Positions 6,915 through 13,687 of a DNA stretch of 39,173 nt are shown one piece after another. Both the position numbers and the translations under genes were made by a program. Below the pieces are notes generated by a model. It ran no database searches. It was given only the letters and a program-made list of their open reading frames with translations, and was not told the DNA's origin. Source of the stretch: Actinomycetota bacterium (GTDB lineage Bacteria; Actinomycetota; Acidimicrobiia; Acidimicrobiales; GCA-2861595); assembly GCA_002861595.1 (NCBI GenBank), contig PJQG01000008.1, positions 1 through 39,173 of the forward strand. The letters run 5' to 3'. Numbering within the stretch: the first letter of the stretch is position 1; the number at the start of each line of letters is the position of its first letter.

Positions 6915-7294
6915 CAGAGGAGGCGGCCCTCCACGAACGGCTTCATGATGATCCAACCGCCGACAGCGGTGAGCAGGGCGGTGAGGCTGACCACCGCCGA
7001 CAGCACTCGCTTCTCGTTGCGGATGCTGCCCGGGAAGAAGTCGATCATCACGATGCGCAGACCATTGAGCGAGTGGTACACGAGGGCGGCCAGAAGCCCG
7101 ACCTCGAACAGGCGGAGCACGACGTTGCCGTACAGCTGGTGGACCTGGTCGTAGAGGCGCGGCCGCGACACCAGCGAAACGTCCACGATGTGCAGCAGCA
7201 GGAAGAAGAACACCAGGAAGCCCGTGATGCGGTGGGCCACAAAGGCCCACTGCCCGGAGCGGCCACGGTAGACGGTACCCGGGCTGCGGCTCAC
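6914..7294 (-). CDS. sdhC: succinate dehydrogenase cytochrome b556 subunit SdhC
   Basis: 126 residues with three membrane helices. The opening GQWAFVAHRITGFLVFFFLLLH contains the H-R-x-T-G signature of SdhC, LLHIVDVSLV carries a candidate heme ligand histidine, and YHSLNGLRIVMIDF is the second signature. With SdhD it would form the quinone-reducing membrane domain of complex II. The GTG start at 7294 overlaps the TGA of a 46-codon ORF (GTGA), and no other in-frame ATG/GTG/TTG lies closer to the homologous region. The gene lies downstream of a zinc ABC transporter, an unusual setting. Confidence 0.88.
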   Translation of the reverse strand: MSRSPGTVYRGRSGQWAFVAHRITGFLVFFFLLLHIVDVSLVSRPRLYDQVHQLYGNVVLRLFEVGLLAALVYHSLNGLRIVMIDFFPGSIRNEKRVLSAVVSLTALLTAVGGWIIMKPFVEGRLL

Positions 7295-7431
7295 CGCTTC
7301 GTCCTCGGCGGGCGCCTCGTGAACCAGCGGCCGGCCCAGAGCGTGGACGACAGGACGTACAGGGCGAAGCCGGTGACGAGGAGGGTGACGCCTCCAAGGG
7401 CGAGGGCGAACAGCGTCTGCGCCAGCGTCAT
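7291..7431 (-). CDS. 46-residue single-pass membrane protein coupled to sdhC
   Basis: Starting at ATG 7431, the ORF encodes one long hydrophobic helix (residues 5-30, LFALALGGVTLLVTGFALYV and onward) and ends in a strongly basic tail, RWFTRRPPRTKR. The stop overlaps the sdhC GTG by four bases (GTGA), and the start lies 18 bases after the znuB stop, so it fills the gap between two known genes exactly. A GGAG directly touches the ATG, closer than ideal. I do not recognise a family. The coupling suggests a product made in step with SdhC, perhaps a small accessory subunit of complex II; that is inference. Confidence 0.6.
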   Translation of the reverse strand: MTLAQTLFALALGGVTLLVTGFALYVLSSTLWAGRWFTRRPPRTKR

Positions 7432-7449
7432 CTCCGTTGACGCTATCGA

Positions 7450-8313
7450 CTAGCGCGAGGTTCCCGGAACGCTGCCGAGCGCCGGCGCCCGTCCGGCCCG
7501 GCGTAGCAGCCGCTCGGCGGTGAGGGAGACGACGCCAAAGGCGCCGGCGGCCACCAGCACGATCGTGCCTCCCGGCGGCAGCCCCCACTGCCGGGCGGCG
7601 CCGAGGCCCACGACGCTGCTGCCCACACCCACGGCCATGGCCAGGCCCACCGTGGTGCGGAACGAGCGGCCGAGGACCTGTGCGGTGGCCACCGGCAGCA
7701 CCATGAGGGCGGCCACCAGCAGGATCCCCACCACCCGCATGGCGGCCACGATGGTCACGGCCACGACCACGGCGAGGGCGCCGTTGAGGGCGTCGACAGG
7801 CAGGCCCGCCACCCGGGCAGACTCCTCGTCGAGCACGACGGCGAACAGCGCCCGCCCGATCAGGGCCATCGTCGCCAGCACGGCGACGCCCAGGGCGAGC
7901 ACCGTCCAGGTGTCGGCGGCGGACACGGTGAGGATGGAGCCGAACAGGTAGGAGAGCACAGTGGCGTCGAAGCGGTCGGAAGCGCCGGCCAGCACGACGC
8001 CGGCGGCGATACCCGCATAGAAGAAAAGGGCGAGCGCCAGGTCGCCGGAGACCCGGCCGCGACCGCGAAGCCGCTCTATGGCCAGGGCTCCGGCGACGGC
8101 GACGAGCAGGGCGGTGGCCACCGGCCACACCTCGAGCAGCAATCCTCCGGCGACGCCGGCGAAGGCCAGGTGACCGATGCCGTCGCCCATGAGCGAGAGA
8201 CGTCTCTGGACGAGGAAGGCGCCCACCAACGGCGCCGCCGTCCCCATGGCGATGCCGCTCACCAGCGCCAGTTGCATGTACTCCCGGTCGAAGGGGTACG
8301 GGAGGGGCAGCAT
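7450..8313 (-). CDS. znuB: zinc/manganese ABC transporter permease (ZnuB-like)
   Basis: 287 residues with about eight hydrophobic segments, the ABC-3 permease family that imports Zn or Mn. The N-terminal MQLALVSGIAMGTAAPLVGA and the following LVQRRLSLMGDGIGHLAFAG are typical, with the coupling loop to the ATPase in the D-G-x-x-H region. The ATG at 8313 shares its last base position with the stop of the ATPase gene (TGATG). The neighbouring Fur-family regulator and metal-binding lipoprotein indicate a metal importer; zinc is favoured over manganese because of the regulator's likely Zur role, but the metal is not proven by sequence. Confidence 0.87.
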   Translation of the reverse strand: MLPLPYPFDREYMQLALVSGIAMGTAAPLVGAFLVQRRLSLMGDGIGHLAFAGVAGGLLLEVWPVATALLVAVAGALAIERLRGRGRVSGDLALALFFYAGIAAGVVLAGASDRFDATVLSYLFGSILTVSAADTWTVLALGVAVLATMALIGRALFAVVLDEESARVAGLPVDALNGALAVVVAVTIVAAMRVVGILLVAALMVLPVATAQVLGRSFRTTVGLAMAVGVGSSVVGLGAARQWGLPPGGTIVLVAAGAFGVVSLTAERLLRRAGRAPALGSVPGTSR

Positions 8314-9134
8314 CAGTGGCGGACGTCGCCGGGAGCGACGAGGCCCTCCAGCCACAAGGGCAGGTCGTCCCGGTGCACCCCGAGGCTCACGCCGGTGGCG
8401 GCCAGCTCGGCCGGCGGCCCGTCGAAGTAGACCGAGCCGCGGCGCAGCACCACCACCCGGTCGAGGTCCTCGGCCACCGCGCCAAGCTCATGGGAGACGA
8501 GCAGCACTGCGGACCTGTGCTCTTCGACGAGGTGGGTCAGCGAGTCGCGGAACCGGCGCTGTGACTCGGCGTCGATGCCTGCCACCGGCTCGTCCAGCAC
8601 CAGCAGGTCGGGACGGCCGGCCAGAGCCTTGGCAATGAAGGCCCGCTGCTGCTGTCCCCCGGAGAGCTCGCTGACCCGCCGGCGCCGTAGATCGAGCAGG
8701 GCCACCGAGGACATGGCGTGCTCGACCTCCTCGCGGTCCTCGGCCCGGAACCGCCTCCTCCAGCCCGTGCGGGCCAGGCGACCGGCGGCGACGACCTCCT
8801 CCACCGTGGCCGGCAGGTCTCGGGCCAGTGCCGGCCGCTGTGGCACGTACCCGAGGCGCCAGCGTTGGCCCAGGCTCTGCGGCGGTACTCCGAACAGGCG
8901 GACGGCGCCGGCGGTGGGCGCCAGAAGGCCCAGGAGACAGCGGAGGAGCGTGGACTTGCCCGAGCCGTTGGGCCCGACGAGGGCGACGAACTCCCCCGGC
9001 TCCACGGCCACGCTCACGCCGTCGAGCACCGCCTCCTGTCCATAGGCGAAGGTCACGGCTTCAGCTTCGAGGACGGGGGGGATGGCGGGATGGCCTCCTC
9101 TGAGAATGGTTCCTGGAAGGGTAGTTATTCGCAC
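8313..9134 (-). CDS. znuC: zinc/manganese ABC transporter ATPase (ZnuC-like)
   Basis: 273 residues if the GTG at 9134 is used. Walker A is LVGPNGSGKSTLL, the Q-loop is YVPQRPAL, the signature is SELSGGQQQRAF, Walker B is LLVLDEPVAGID, and the switch histidine is in LLVSHELG. The sequence fits the metal-import ATPase subfamily. The start is uncertain: GTG 9134 overlaps the end of the znuA gene by ten bases and adds about 20 residues ahead of the first strand, while a very good GAGGAGG ribosome site lies inside, upstream of an in-frame ATC but of no ATG/GTG/TTG at the right place. The rest of the protein is normal. Confidence 0.88.
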   Translation of the reverse strand: MRITTLPGTILRGGHPAIPPVLEAEAVTFAYGQEAVLDGVSVAVEPGEFVALVGPNGSGKSTLLRCLLGLLAPTAGAVRLFGVPPQSLGQRWRLGYVPQRPALARDLPATVEEVVAAGRLARTGWRRRFRAEDREEVEHAMSSVALLDLRRRRVSELSGGQQQRAFIAKALAGRPDLLVLDEPVAGIDAESQRRFRDSLTHLVEEHRSAVLLVSHELGAVAEDLDRVVVLRRGSVYFDGPPAELAATGVSLGVHRDDLPLWLEGLVAPGDVRH

Positions 9135-9982
9135 TCGAGCACGTCGCGCAGCTTCCTCAGGTTCTGTCGCATGACGGCGCTGTAGCCCTCGCTGGTGCGG
9201 CCCTCGAGGGGATCGAGCACCGCCACCTCGACGCCCGCCTCGCGGGCCAGGGCGCGCGCCACGCGGGGGGAGACGAGCTGCTCGGTGAACACATGGGTGA
9301 CGCCCTCGCGTCGTACCAGGTCGGTGAGCTCGGCCAGGCGCCGGGGGTCGGGCTCGGCCTCGGGCGAGACGCCGGTGATGGCCCGCTGCTCGAGGTCGTA
9401 GCGGGCGGCGAGTCGGCCGAAGGCGGCGTGGGCGGTCACGATGAGCCGGCGCCGGCAACGGGCCAGCCCGGCTTCGTAGTCGCTGTGGAGCCGAGCGAGC
9501 TCGGCCCGGAAGGACTGGGCCCGCCGGCGGTAGCCGGCCGATCGGGGCGGGTCGGCGTCGGCCAGGGCGTCCCCCACCTGGGCGACGAGATCGGCGAAGC
9601 GGACGGGATCGAGCCAGACGTGGGGGTCGGCTCGCTCCTCGGGACGCAACAGCTGCACCCGGACCTCGGCTCGCCGGGCCGCCCTGCTCAGGGCCGGCTG
9701 GAAGTCGCCGCCCAACTCCAGCACCACGTCGGCGTCCTCCACGGCGTCGACGTCGTCGGTGCTCAACTCCAGGTCGTGGGGCTCGGCGCCGGCGGGTGTG
9801 AGGTCCCGAACGTCGACCTGATCGCCACCGACGCGTGCGGCCACCTCGGCCAGCCGGGCGAAGCCGGCGACGACCTGCAGGCCCTCGCCGCGAGCAGCGG
9901 TCCCGCCGCTCCCCCCGCAGGCCGTTCCCATGGTGGTCAGGAAGGCGGCAACGGTGACCACGAAGCGCCGCCCACGAGACAC
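9125..9982 (-). CDS. znuA: zinc/manganese-binding lipoprotein of ABC importer (ZnuA-like)
   Basis: 285 residues. The signal peptide FVVTVAAFLTTMGTACGG ends in a lipobox-like T-A-C, so the mature protein is probably lipid-anchored outside the membrane. Cluster A-I metal ligands are in order: AEPHDLELS, DPHVWLDP, TAHAAFGRLA and a late acidic ligand in VAVLDPLEG. The His-rich loop found in many ZnuA proteins is missing; RPEERADPHVW stands in its place. It captures the metal ion and delivers it to ZnuB. The start is a GTG; a short GGAG lies just before it. A Fur-type inverted repeat ends 15 bases upstream, so this gene very likely begins a metal-repressed transcript. Confidence 0.88.
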   Translation of the reverse strand: MSRGRRFVVTVAAFLTTMGTACGGSGGTAARGEGLQVVAGFARLAEVAARVGGDQVDVRDLTPAGAEPHDLELSTDDVDAVEDADVVLELGGDFQPALSRAARRAEVRVQLLRPEERADPHVWLDPVRFADLVAQVGDALADADPPRSAGYRRRAQSFRAELARLHSDYEAGLARCRRRLIVTAHAAFGRLAARYDLEQRAITGVSPEAEPDPRRLAELTDLVRREGVTHVFTEQLVSPRVARALAREAGVEVAVLDPLEGRTSEGYSAVMRQNLRKLRDVLECE

Positions 9983-9997
9983 GCTCCGAACGCTATT

Positions 9998-10012
9998 CGA
10001 GAGTGACTCTCA
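9998..10012. promoter_or_regulatory. Fur/Zur-type 7-1-7 inverted repeat before znuA
   Basis: On the minus strand the site reads TGAGAGT-C-ACTCTCG: two seven-base half sites around one base, with 6 of 7 positions symmetric (13-bp exact core 9999-10011). This is the architecture of Fur-family boxes (consensus TGATAAT-N-ATTATCA). It ends 15 bases before the znuA GTG and overlaps the stop codon of the Fur-family regulator gene itself. Binding of that regulator with zinc would repress znuA onward; the binding is inferred, the symmetry is seen. Confidence 0.65.
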
Positions 10013-10465
10013 TTTGCAGCGGGCGCAGAGCCCGACCAGGTCCAGGCGGTGCCCGTGGAGCTTGAAGCCGGTGTCGGCTGTCACCTCTGCTGCCGCCATG
10101 GCGACTGTCTTCTCCAGCCGGCTCGAAGCCGGGAGGTCCTCCACCGTCCCGCAACTCACGCACACAAGGTGGTGATGGTGCTCGGTGAGGGACTCGGCCA
10201 GCTCGTAGCGGGCGAACCCGACGGGCCCTGGCAGGCGATGCACGACGCCGGCCTCCTCCAGCACGGTGAGCGTCCGGTACACCGAGCTCTGCGCCAGCTT
10301 GGCGTCGGCGGTGTCCAGGATGTCGACGATGGTGACCGGGCGGGCGGCGCCCGACAGCGCATCGACCGTGGCCCGCCGCACCGGCGTGTAGCGCTGCCCG
10401 GCGCGAGCGAGGAGCTCAGCGACCGTGTCGTGGATCTCCTGCGCCATGCGCGCCGTGCTCGCCAT
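10010..10465 (-). CDS. zur: Fur-family metal-responsive repressor, probably Zur
   Basis: 151 residues. The N-terminal winged helix includes RYTPVRRATVDALSG and the recognition helix region AQSSVYRTLTVLEEAGVVHR. The dimerisation/metal part has the H-rich TEHHHHLVCVSCG and a second pair in HGHRLDLVGLCARC, so both the structural C-x2-C...C-x2-C zinc site and the regulatory histidines are present. Family members repress importer genes when metal is bound. The immediately following znuA-znuC-znuB genes and the operator-like repeat at the znuA start support zinc. The ATG at 10465 is used; ATG 10447 is an alternative. The gene lies 24 bases after the serS stop. Confidence 0.85.
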   Translation of the reverse strand: MASTARMAQEIHDTVAELLARAGQRYTPVRRATVDALSGAARPVTIVDILDTADAKLAQSSVYRTLTVLEEAGVVHRLPGPVGFARYELAESLTEHHHHLVCVSCGTVEDLPASSRLEKTVAMAAAEVTADTGFKLHGHRLDLVGLCARCK

Positions 10466-10489
10466 GCCAAGGCGAGGATACGTCGCCGG

Positions 10490-11776
10490 CTACGGCGCGG
10501 CGATGAGCTGGTGGCCGCGCAGGTAGGGGTGCAGAGCTTCCGGAATGCGCACCGAGCCGTCGTGCTGCCGGTGGGTCTCGACCAGCGCCGCCCACACCCG
10601 GGGGACCGCCAGGGCCGAGCCGTTGAGGGTGTGGACGAAGGCCGTGCCCTTCTCCGCCGTCGGCCGGTAGCGGATGTTGGCCCGGCGGGCCTGGTAGTCG
10701 CTGAACCACGACACCGAGGACACCTCCAGCCACTGGTCGCAGCCGGGGGCGTAGACCTCGAGGTCGAAGGCCCGGGCGTGCGACTGCCCCAGGTCGCCGG
10801 TGCAGATGTCCACCACGCGGTAGGGCAGGTCGAGCAGGACGAGCACGGCCTCGGCCCGGCCCAGCAACTCGGCATGCATCTCGGCCGCTTCCGTGGGGGT
10901 GGTGTAGGCAAGGATCTCCACCTTGTCGAACTCGTGCAGCCGGAGCAGCCCTCTGGTGTCCCGTCCCGCGGAGCCGGCCTCGCGGCGATAGCACGGCGTA
11001 TAGGCCATGGCCCGCATGGGCAGCTCGGCCTCGTCGAGTATCTCGTCGCCGGCCAGGGAGGTGAGGGGGACCTCGGCCGTTGGGATTGCCCACAGGTCGT
11101 CGCGCTCGACGTGGTAGGCGTCGTCGGCGAACTTGGGGAGCTGGCCGGTGGCGGTCAGAGTGTCGCTGCGGACCAGGGTGGGAGGGCGGATCTCCTCGAA
11201 GGCATCGGCGTTGTGGTCGAGGGCGAGCTGGCACAGCGCTCGGGCCAGGGTGGCGCCGAGCCCCCGGTACATCGCGAACATCGAGCCGGAGATCTTGGCC
11301 GCCCGCTCGAGATCGAGGATCCCCAGCTCGGCCCCGATCTCCCAGTGGGGGACACGCTGGTGGTCGGCGTAGCGGCCCGGGTCGTGGCCCTTGACGCGCA
11401 GGACGACGTTGTCCTGTGCTGAGGCGCCGTCGGGGGCGTCCGGCGCGGGGAGGTTCGGAAGCCGCAGCAGCAGCTCCCGCAGCGCAGCTTCGACGTCGGC
11501 AAGGTCGTTGTCGAGGGCGCGCTCGTCGCCACCGAGACGGCGGCTCTCGACGGCGAGGGTCTCGGCCAGGGCCTCGTCTCCCACCCGTTTGGCCAGCCCC
11601 ACCTGCTTGGAGATCGAGCGGACGCGGGCTCGCAGGTCATCACGCAGCGACGTCAGCTCGCGCAGGCGGGTGTCGAGCTGCGCCGTCAGCTCGACCTCTG
11701 CCCCATCCACGTTCTTGCGGGCCAGCGCTGCCTTCACCGATGCGAGATCGTTGCGGACGAGGCGAATGTCGATCAT
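10490..11776 (-). CDS. serS: seryl-tRNA synthetase
   Basis: 428 residues, the standard bacterial length. It attaches serine to tRNA-Ser (and to tRNA-Sec where present). The N-terminal MIDIRLVRNDLASVKAAL begins the long helical tRNA-binding arm (to about residue 100); class II motif 2 is in YRREAGSAGRDTRGLLRLHEF, spread over residues near 265-285, with the E-F-D/K-x-E substrate region following; motif 3 is in VSCHD-like SVSWFSDYQARR and the C-terminal GSALAVPR. The ATG at 11776 lies only 27 bases from the divergent exporter start at 11804, so both promoters must overlap or at least one transcript is nearly leaderless. Confidence 0.95.
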   Translation of the reverse strand: MIDIRLVRNDLASVKAALARKNVDGAEVELTAQLDTRLRELTSLRDDLRARVRSISKQVGLAKRVGDEALAETLAVESRRLGGDERALDNDLADVEAALRELLLRLPNLPAPDAPDGASAQDNVVLRVKGHDPGRYADHQRVPHWEIGAELGILDLERAAKISGSMFAMYRGLGATLARALCQLALDHNADAFEEIRPPTLVRSDTLTATGQLPKFADDAYHVERDDLWAIPTAEVPLTSLAGDEILDEAELPMRAMAYTPCYRREAGSAGRDTRGLLRLHEFDKVEILAYTTPTEAAEMHAELLGRAEAVLVLLDLPYRVVDICTGDLGQSHARAFDLEVYAPGCDQWLEVSSVSWFSDYQARRANIRYRPTAEKGTAFVHTLNGSALAVPRVWAALVETHRQHDGSVRIPEALHPYLRGHQLIAAP

Positions 11777-11803
11777 GGGATCCCCGACGGTAGCGTGCCG
11801 TCG

Positions 11804-12763
11804 ATGGCCGCCATCGAGGTGCGCGACCTGGTGGTCAGCTACGGGGACACGACCGCGATCGGCGGGATCTCCTTCTCCGGCCAGGCTGGGGAGGTGCTCA
11901 CTCTCCTCGGGCCGAACGGCGCGGGCAAGACCACCACTGTCGAGACCCTGGAGGGGTACCGCCGGCCCACCGCGGGACAGGTGCGGGTGCTCGGGCTCGA
12001 CCCCGTCGGTGATCGTCGCTCGCTCATGCCCAAGATCGGCGTGATGCTGCAGCGGGGTGGGATCTACCCGAGCATGGGGCCGTACGAAGCCCTGCGGCTG
12101 TTCGCCGCCTACTACGACCATCCTGAGGACGCCGACGTCCTCTTGGCCCGGGTCCACCTCCAGGATGTCGCCCGCACGCCGTGGCGGCGGCTCTCCGGCG
12201 GGGAGCAACAGCGCCTGTCACTGGCCCTGGCCCTCGTGGGCCGGCCGAAAGTCGCCTTTCTCGACGAGCCCACTGCCGGCGTCGACCCCGAGGGGCGCAT
12301 GGCCATCCGGCAGGTGGTGCGGGAGCTGCGGGACGCCGGCGCGTGCGTCGTCCTGACCACCCACGAGCTGGAGGAAGCCGAACGGCTGGCCGACGACATC
12401 GTGATCCTGGACCGTGGCCACGTCGTCGCTCGGGGTACGCCGAGCCAGTTGATGTCCTCCGGCGGCGGCGACGAGATCCGTTTCGGCGCCCCACCGGCGA
12501 TGGACTGCAAAGCTCTCGCCGTCGCCGTCGGGGCCGCCGTCATCGAGGAACGTTCCGGGGAGTACGTCGTTGAAGCCGCCGCAACACCCGCGATGGTGGC
12601 TGCCGTCACCGCGTGGCTGGCCGAGCACGACCTCCCCCTGGCCGATCTCCGCGCCGGGCGCCAGACCCTCGAGGACGTGTTCCTCCGCCTCACCGGCCAG
12701 CCCGGCGCGGCTGCAGCCGAGCGCCGTGCACCGAACCGGGGCCGGCGTGAGGTGGGACGGTGA
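11804..12763 (+). CDS. ABC exporter ATPase (DrrA/CcmA-like)
   Basis: 319 residues from ATG 11804; a GTG at 11795 is an alternative. Walker A is LLGPNGAGKTTTVET, the Q-loop LMPKIGVMLQRGG, the signature RRLSGGEQQRLSLA, Walker B VAFLDEPTAGVDP, and the switch histidine LTTHELEEAE. A C-terminal extension of about 90 residues with VEAAATPAM and LEDVFLRLTG is typical of the DrrA type of ABC-2 ATPases, which power export of drugs, lipids or other hydrophobic compounds. The stop overlaps the permease GTG by four bases (GTGA). The substrate cannot be told from sequence. Confidence 0.9.
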   Translation: MAAIEVRDLVVSYGDTTAIGGISFSGQAGEVLTLLGPNGAGKTTTVETLEGYRRPTAGQVRVLGLDPVGDRRSLMPKIGVMLQRGGIYPSMGPYEALRLFAAYYDHPEDADVLLARVHLQDVARTPWRRLSGGEQQRLSLALALVGRPKVAFLDEPTAGVDPEGRMAIRQVVRELRDAGACVVLTTHELEEAERLADDIVILDRGHVVARGTPSQLMSSGGGDEIRFGAPPAMDCKALAVAVGAAVIEERSGEYVVEAAATPAMVAAVTAWLAEHDLPLADLRAGRQTLEDVFLRLTGQPGAAAAERRAPNRGRREVGR

Positions 12764-13482
12764 GGCGCGTGGCTGCACAGGCGCGGGCCGAGGTCACCAT
12801 GACGCTTCGCCGGGGTGAGTCCGTGCTTCTCGCCCTCGGGATACCAGTGCTGCTCCTGGTCTTCTTCTCGCTCGTCGACGTCGTGCCCACCGGCACCGAG
12901 GACCGGGTCGACTTCCTGGCCCCCGGCATCCTCGCCCTGGCGGTGATGTCGACCGCCATGGTGGCGCTCGGTATCGCCACCGGGTTCGAGCGCCAGTACC
13001 TGGTGCTCAAGCGCCTGGGGTCGACGCCGCTTCGTCGCGGCGAGCTGCTGGCGGCCAAGACCCTGGCCGTGGTGGCCGTGGAGGCCGTCCAGGTGGCCGT
13101 TCTCGTCCCCGTCGCCCTCACGCTGGGGTGGCGGGCCCATGGCAGCGCGCCGCTGGCCCTGGCCGCGGTGGCGTTGGCGACGGTGGGCTTCGCCGGGCTG
13201 GGGATGCTGATGGCCGGGACCCTGCGGGCCGAGGTGACGCTCGCCGCGGCCAACGGCCTCTACCTGGTCCTGCTCCTGCTGGGCGGCATGGTGGTGCCCG
13301 TCACGAGGCTGCCGGGCGCGCTGCGCGCCGTCGCCCGGGCCCTGCCCGCCGCCGCCCTCTCCGACGCTCTCCACGGCGCCCTCGCCGCCAGCGCGTCGGT
13401 CCCCGGCCGCTCCTGGGCCGTCCTCGCCGCCTGGGCACTCGCGGCGCCGGTGGCCGCCGCCTTCACCTTCCGCTGGGAATGA
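12760..13482 (+). CDS. ABC-2 type exporter permease
   Basis: 240 residues with about six membrane segments. The first is VLLALGIPVLLLVFFSLVDV, followed by an extracellular loop and FLAPGILALAVMSTAMVALG; then FERQYLVLKRLGSTPLRRGE is the conserved loop of ABC-2 permeases that contacts the ATPase (E-R-x...L-x-x-T/S-P). Remaining helices lie at residues about 95-190, with MVVPVTRLPGALRAVARALP typical of the family. GTG at 12760 overlaps the ATPase stop. It makes a complete exporter with the gene before it. No gene is seen in the 205 bases after it. Confidence 0.88.
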   Translation: MRRVAAQARAEVTMTLRRGESVLLALGIPVLLLVFFSLVDVVPTGTEDRVDFLAPGILALAVMSTAMVALGIATGFERQYLVLKRLGSTPLRRGELLAAKTLAVVAVEAVQVAVLVPVALTLGWRAHGSAPLALAAVALATVGFAGLGMLMAGTLRAEVTLAAANGLYLVLLLLGGMVVPVTRLPGALRAVARALPAAALSDALHGALAASASVPGRSWAVLAAWALAAPVAAAFTFRWE

Positions 13483-13687
13483 GCCCGAAGGCCTCGGCCA
13501 GCAACTCATGGGAGCGCCGCCGGGCCCTTCGAGTCTAAGGACCGACACGGCGACGCTGGCCCCGGGGCTGGTCCACCGTGGCCCAGCCCCAACACATCTT
13601 CGTCGGTCAGGGTGGACCGCCAGGTCGCTGCGTACTACCGTGAACCCGTCGTGCCCAGCGCACGCCGAGGGATCGGGGGGAGAGCGA

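Noticed and set aside
9096-9112. TGAGAATGG-like sequence before znuC as a second Fur box
   Set aside because: Only the left half matches; the right half (GTTCCTG) is not its inverse.
11787-11803. GACGG...CCGTC inverted repeat in the spacer between serS and the exporter ATPase
   Set aside because: Five-base arms around seven bases are expected by chance in such GC-rich DNA.
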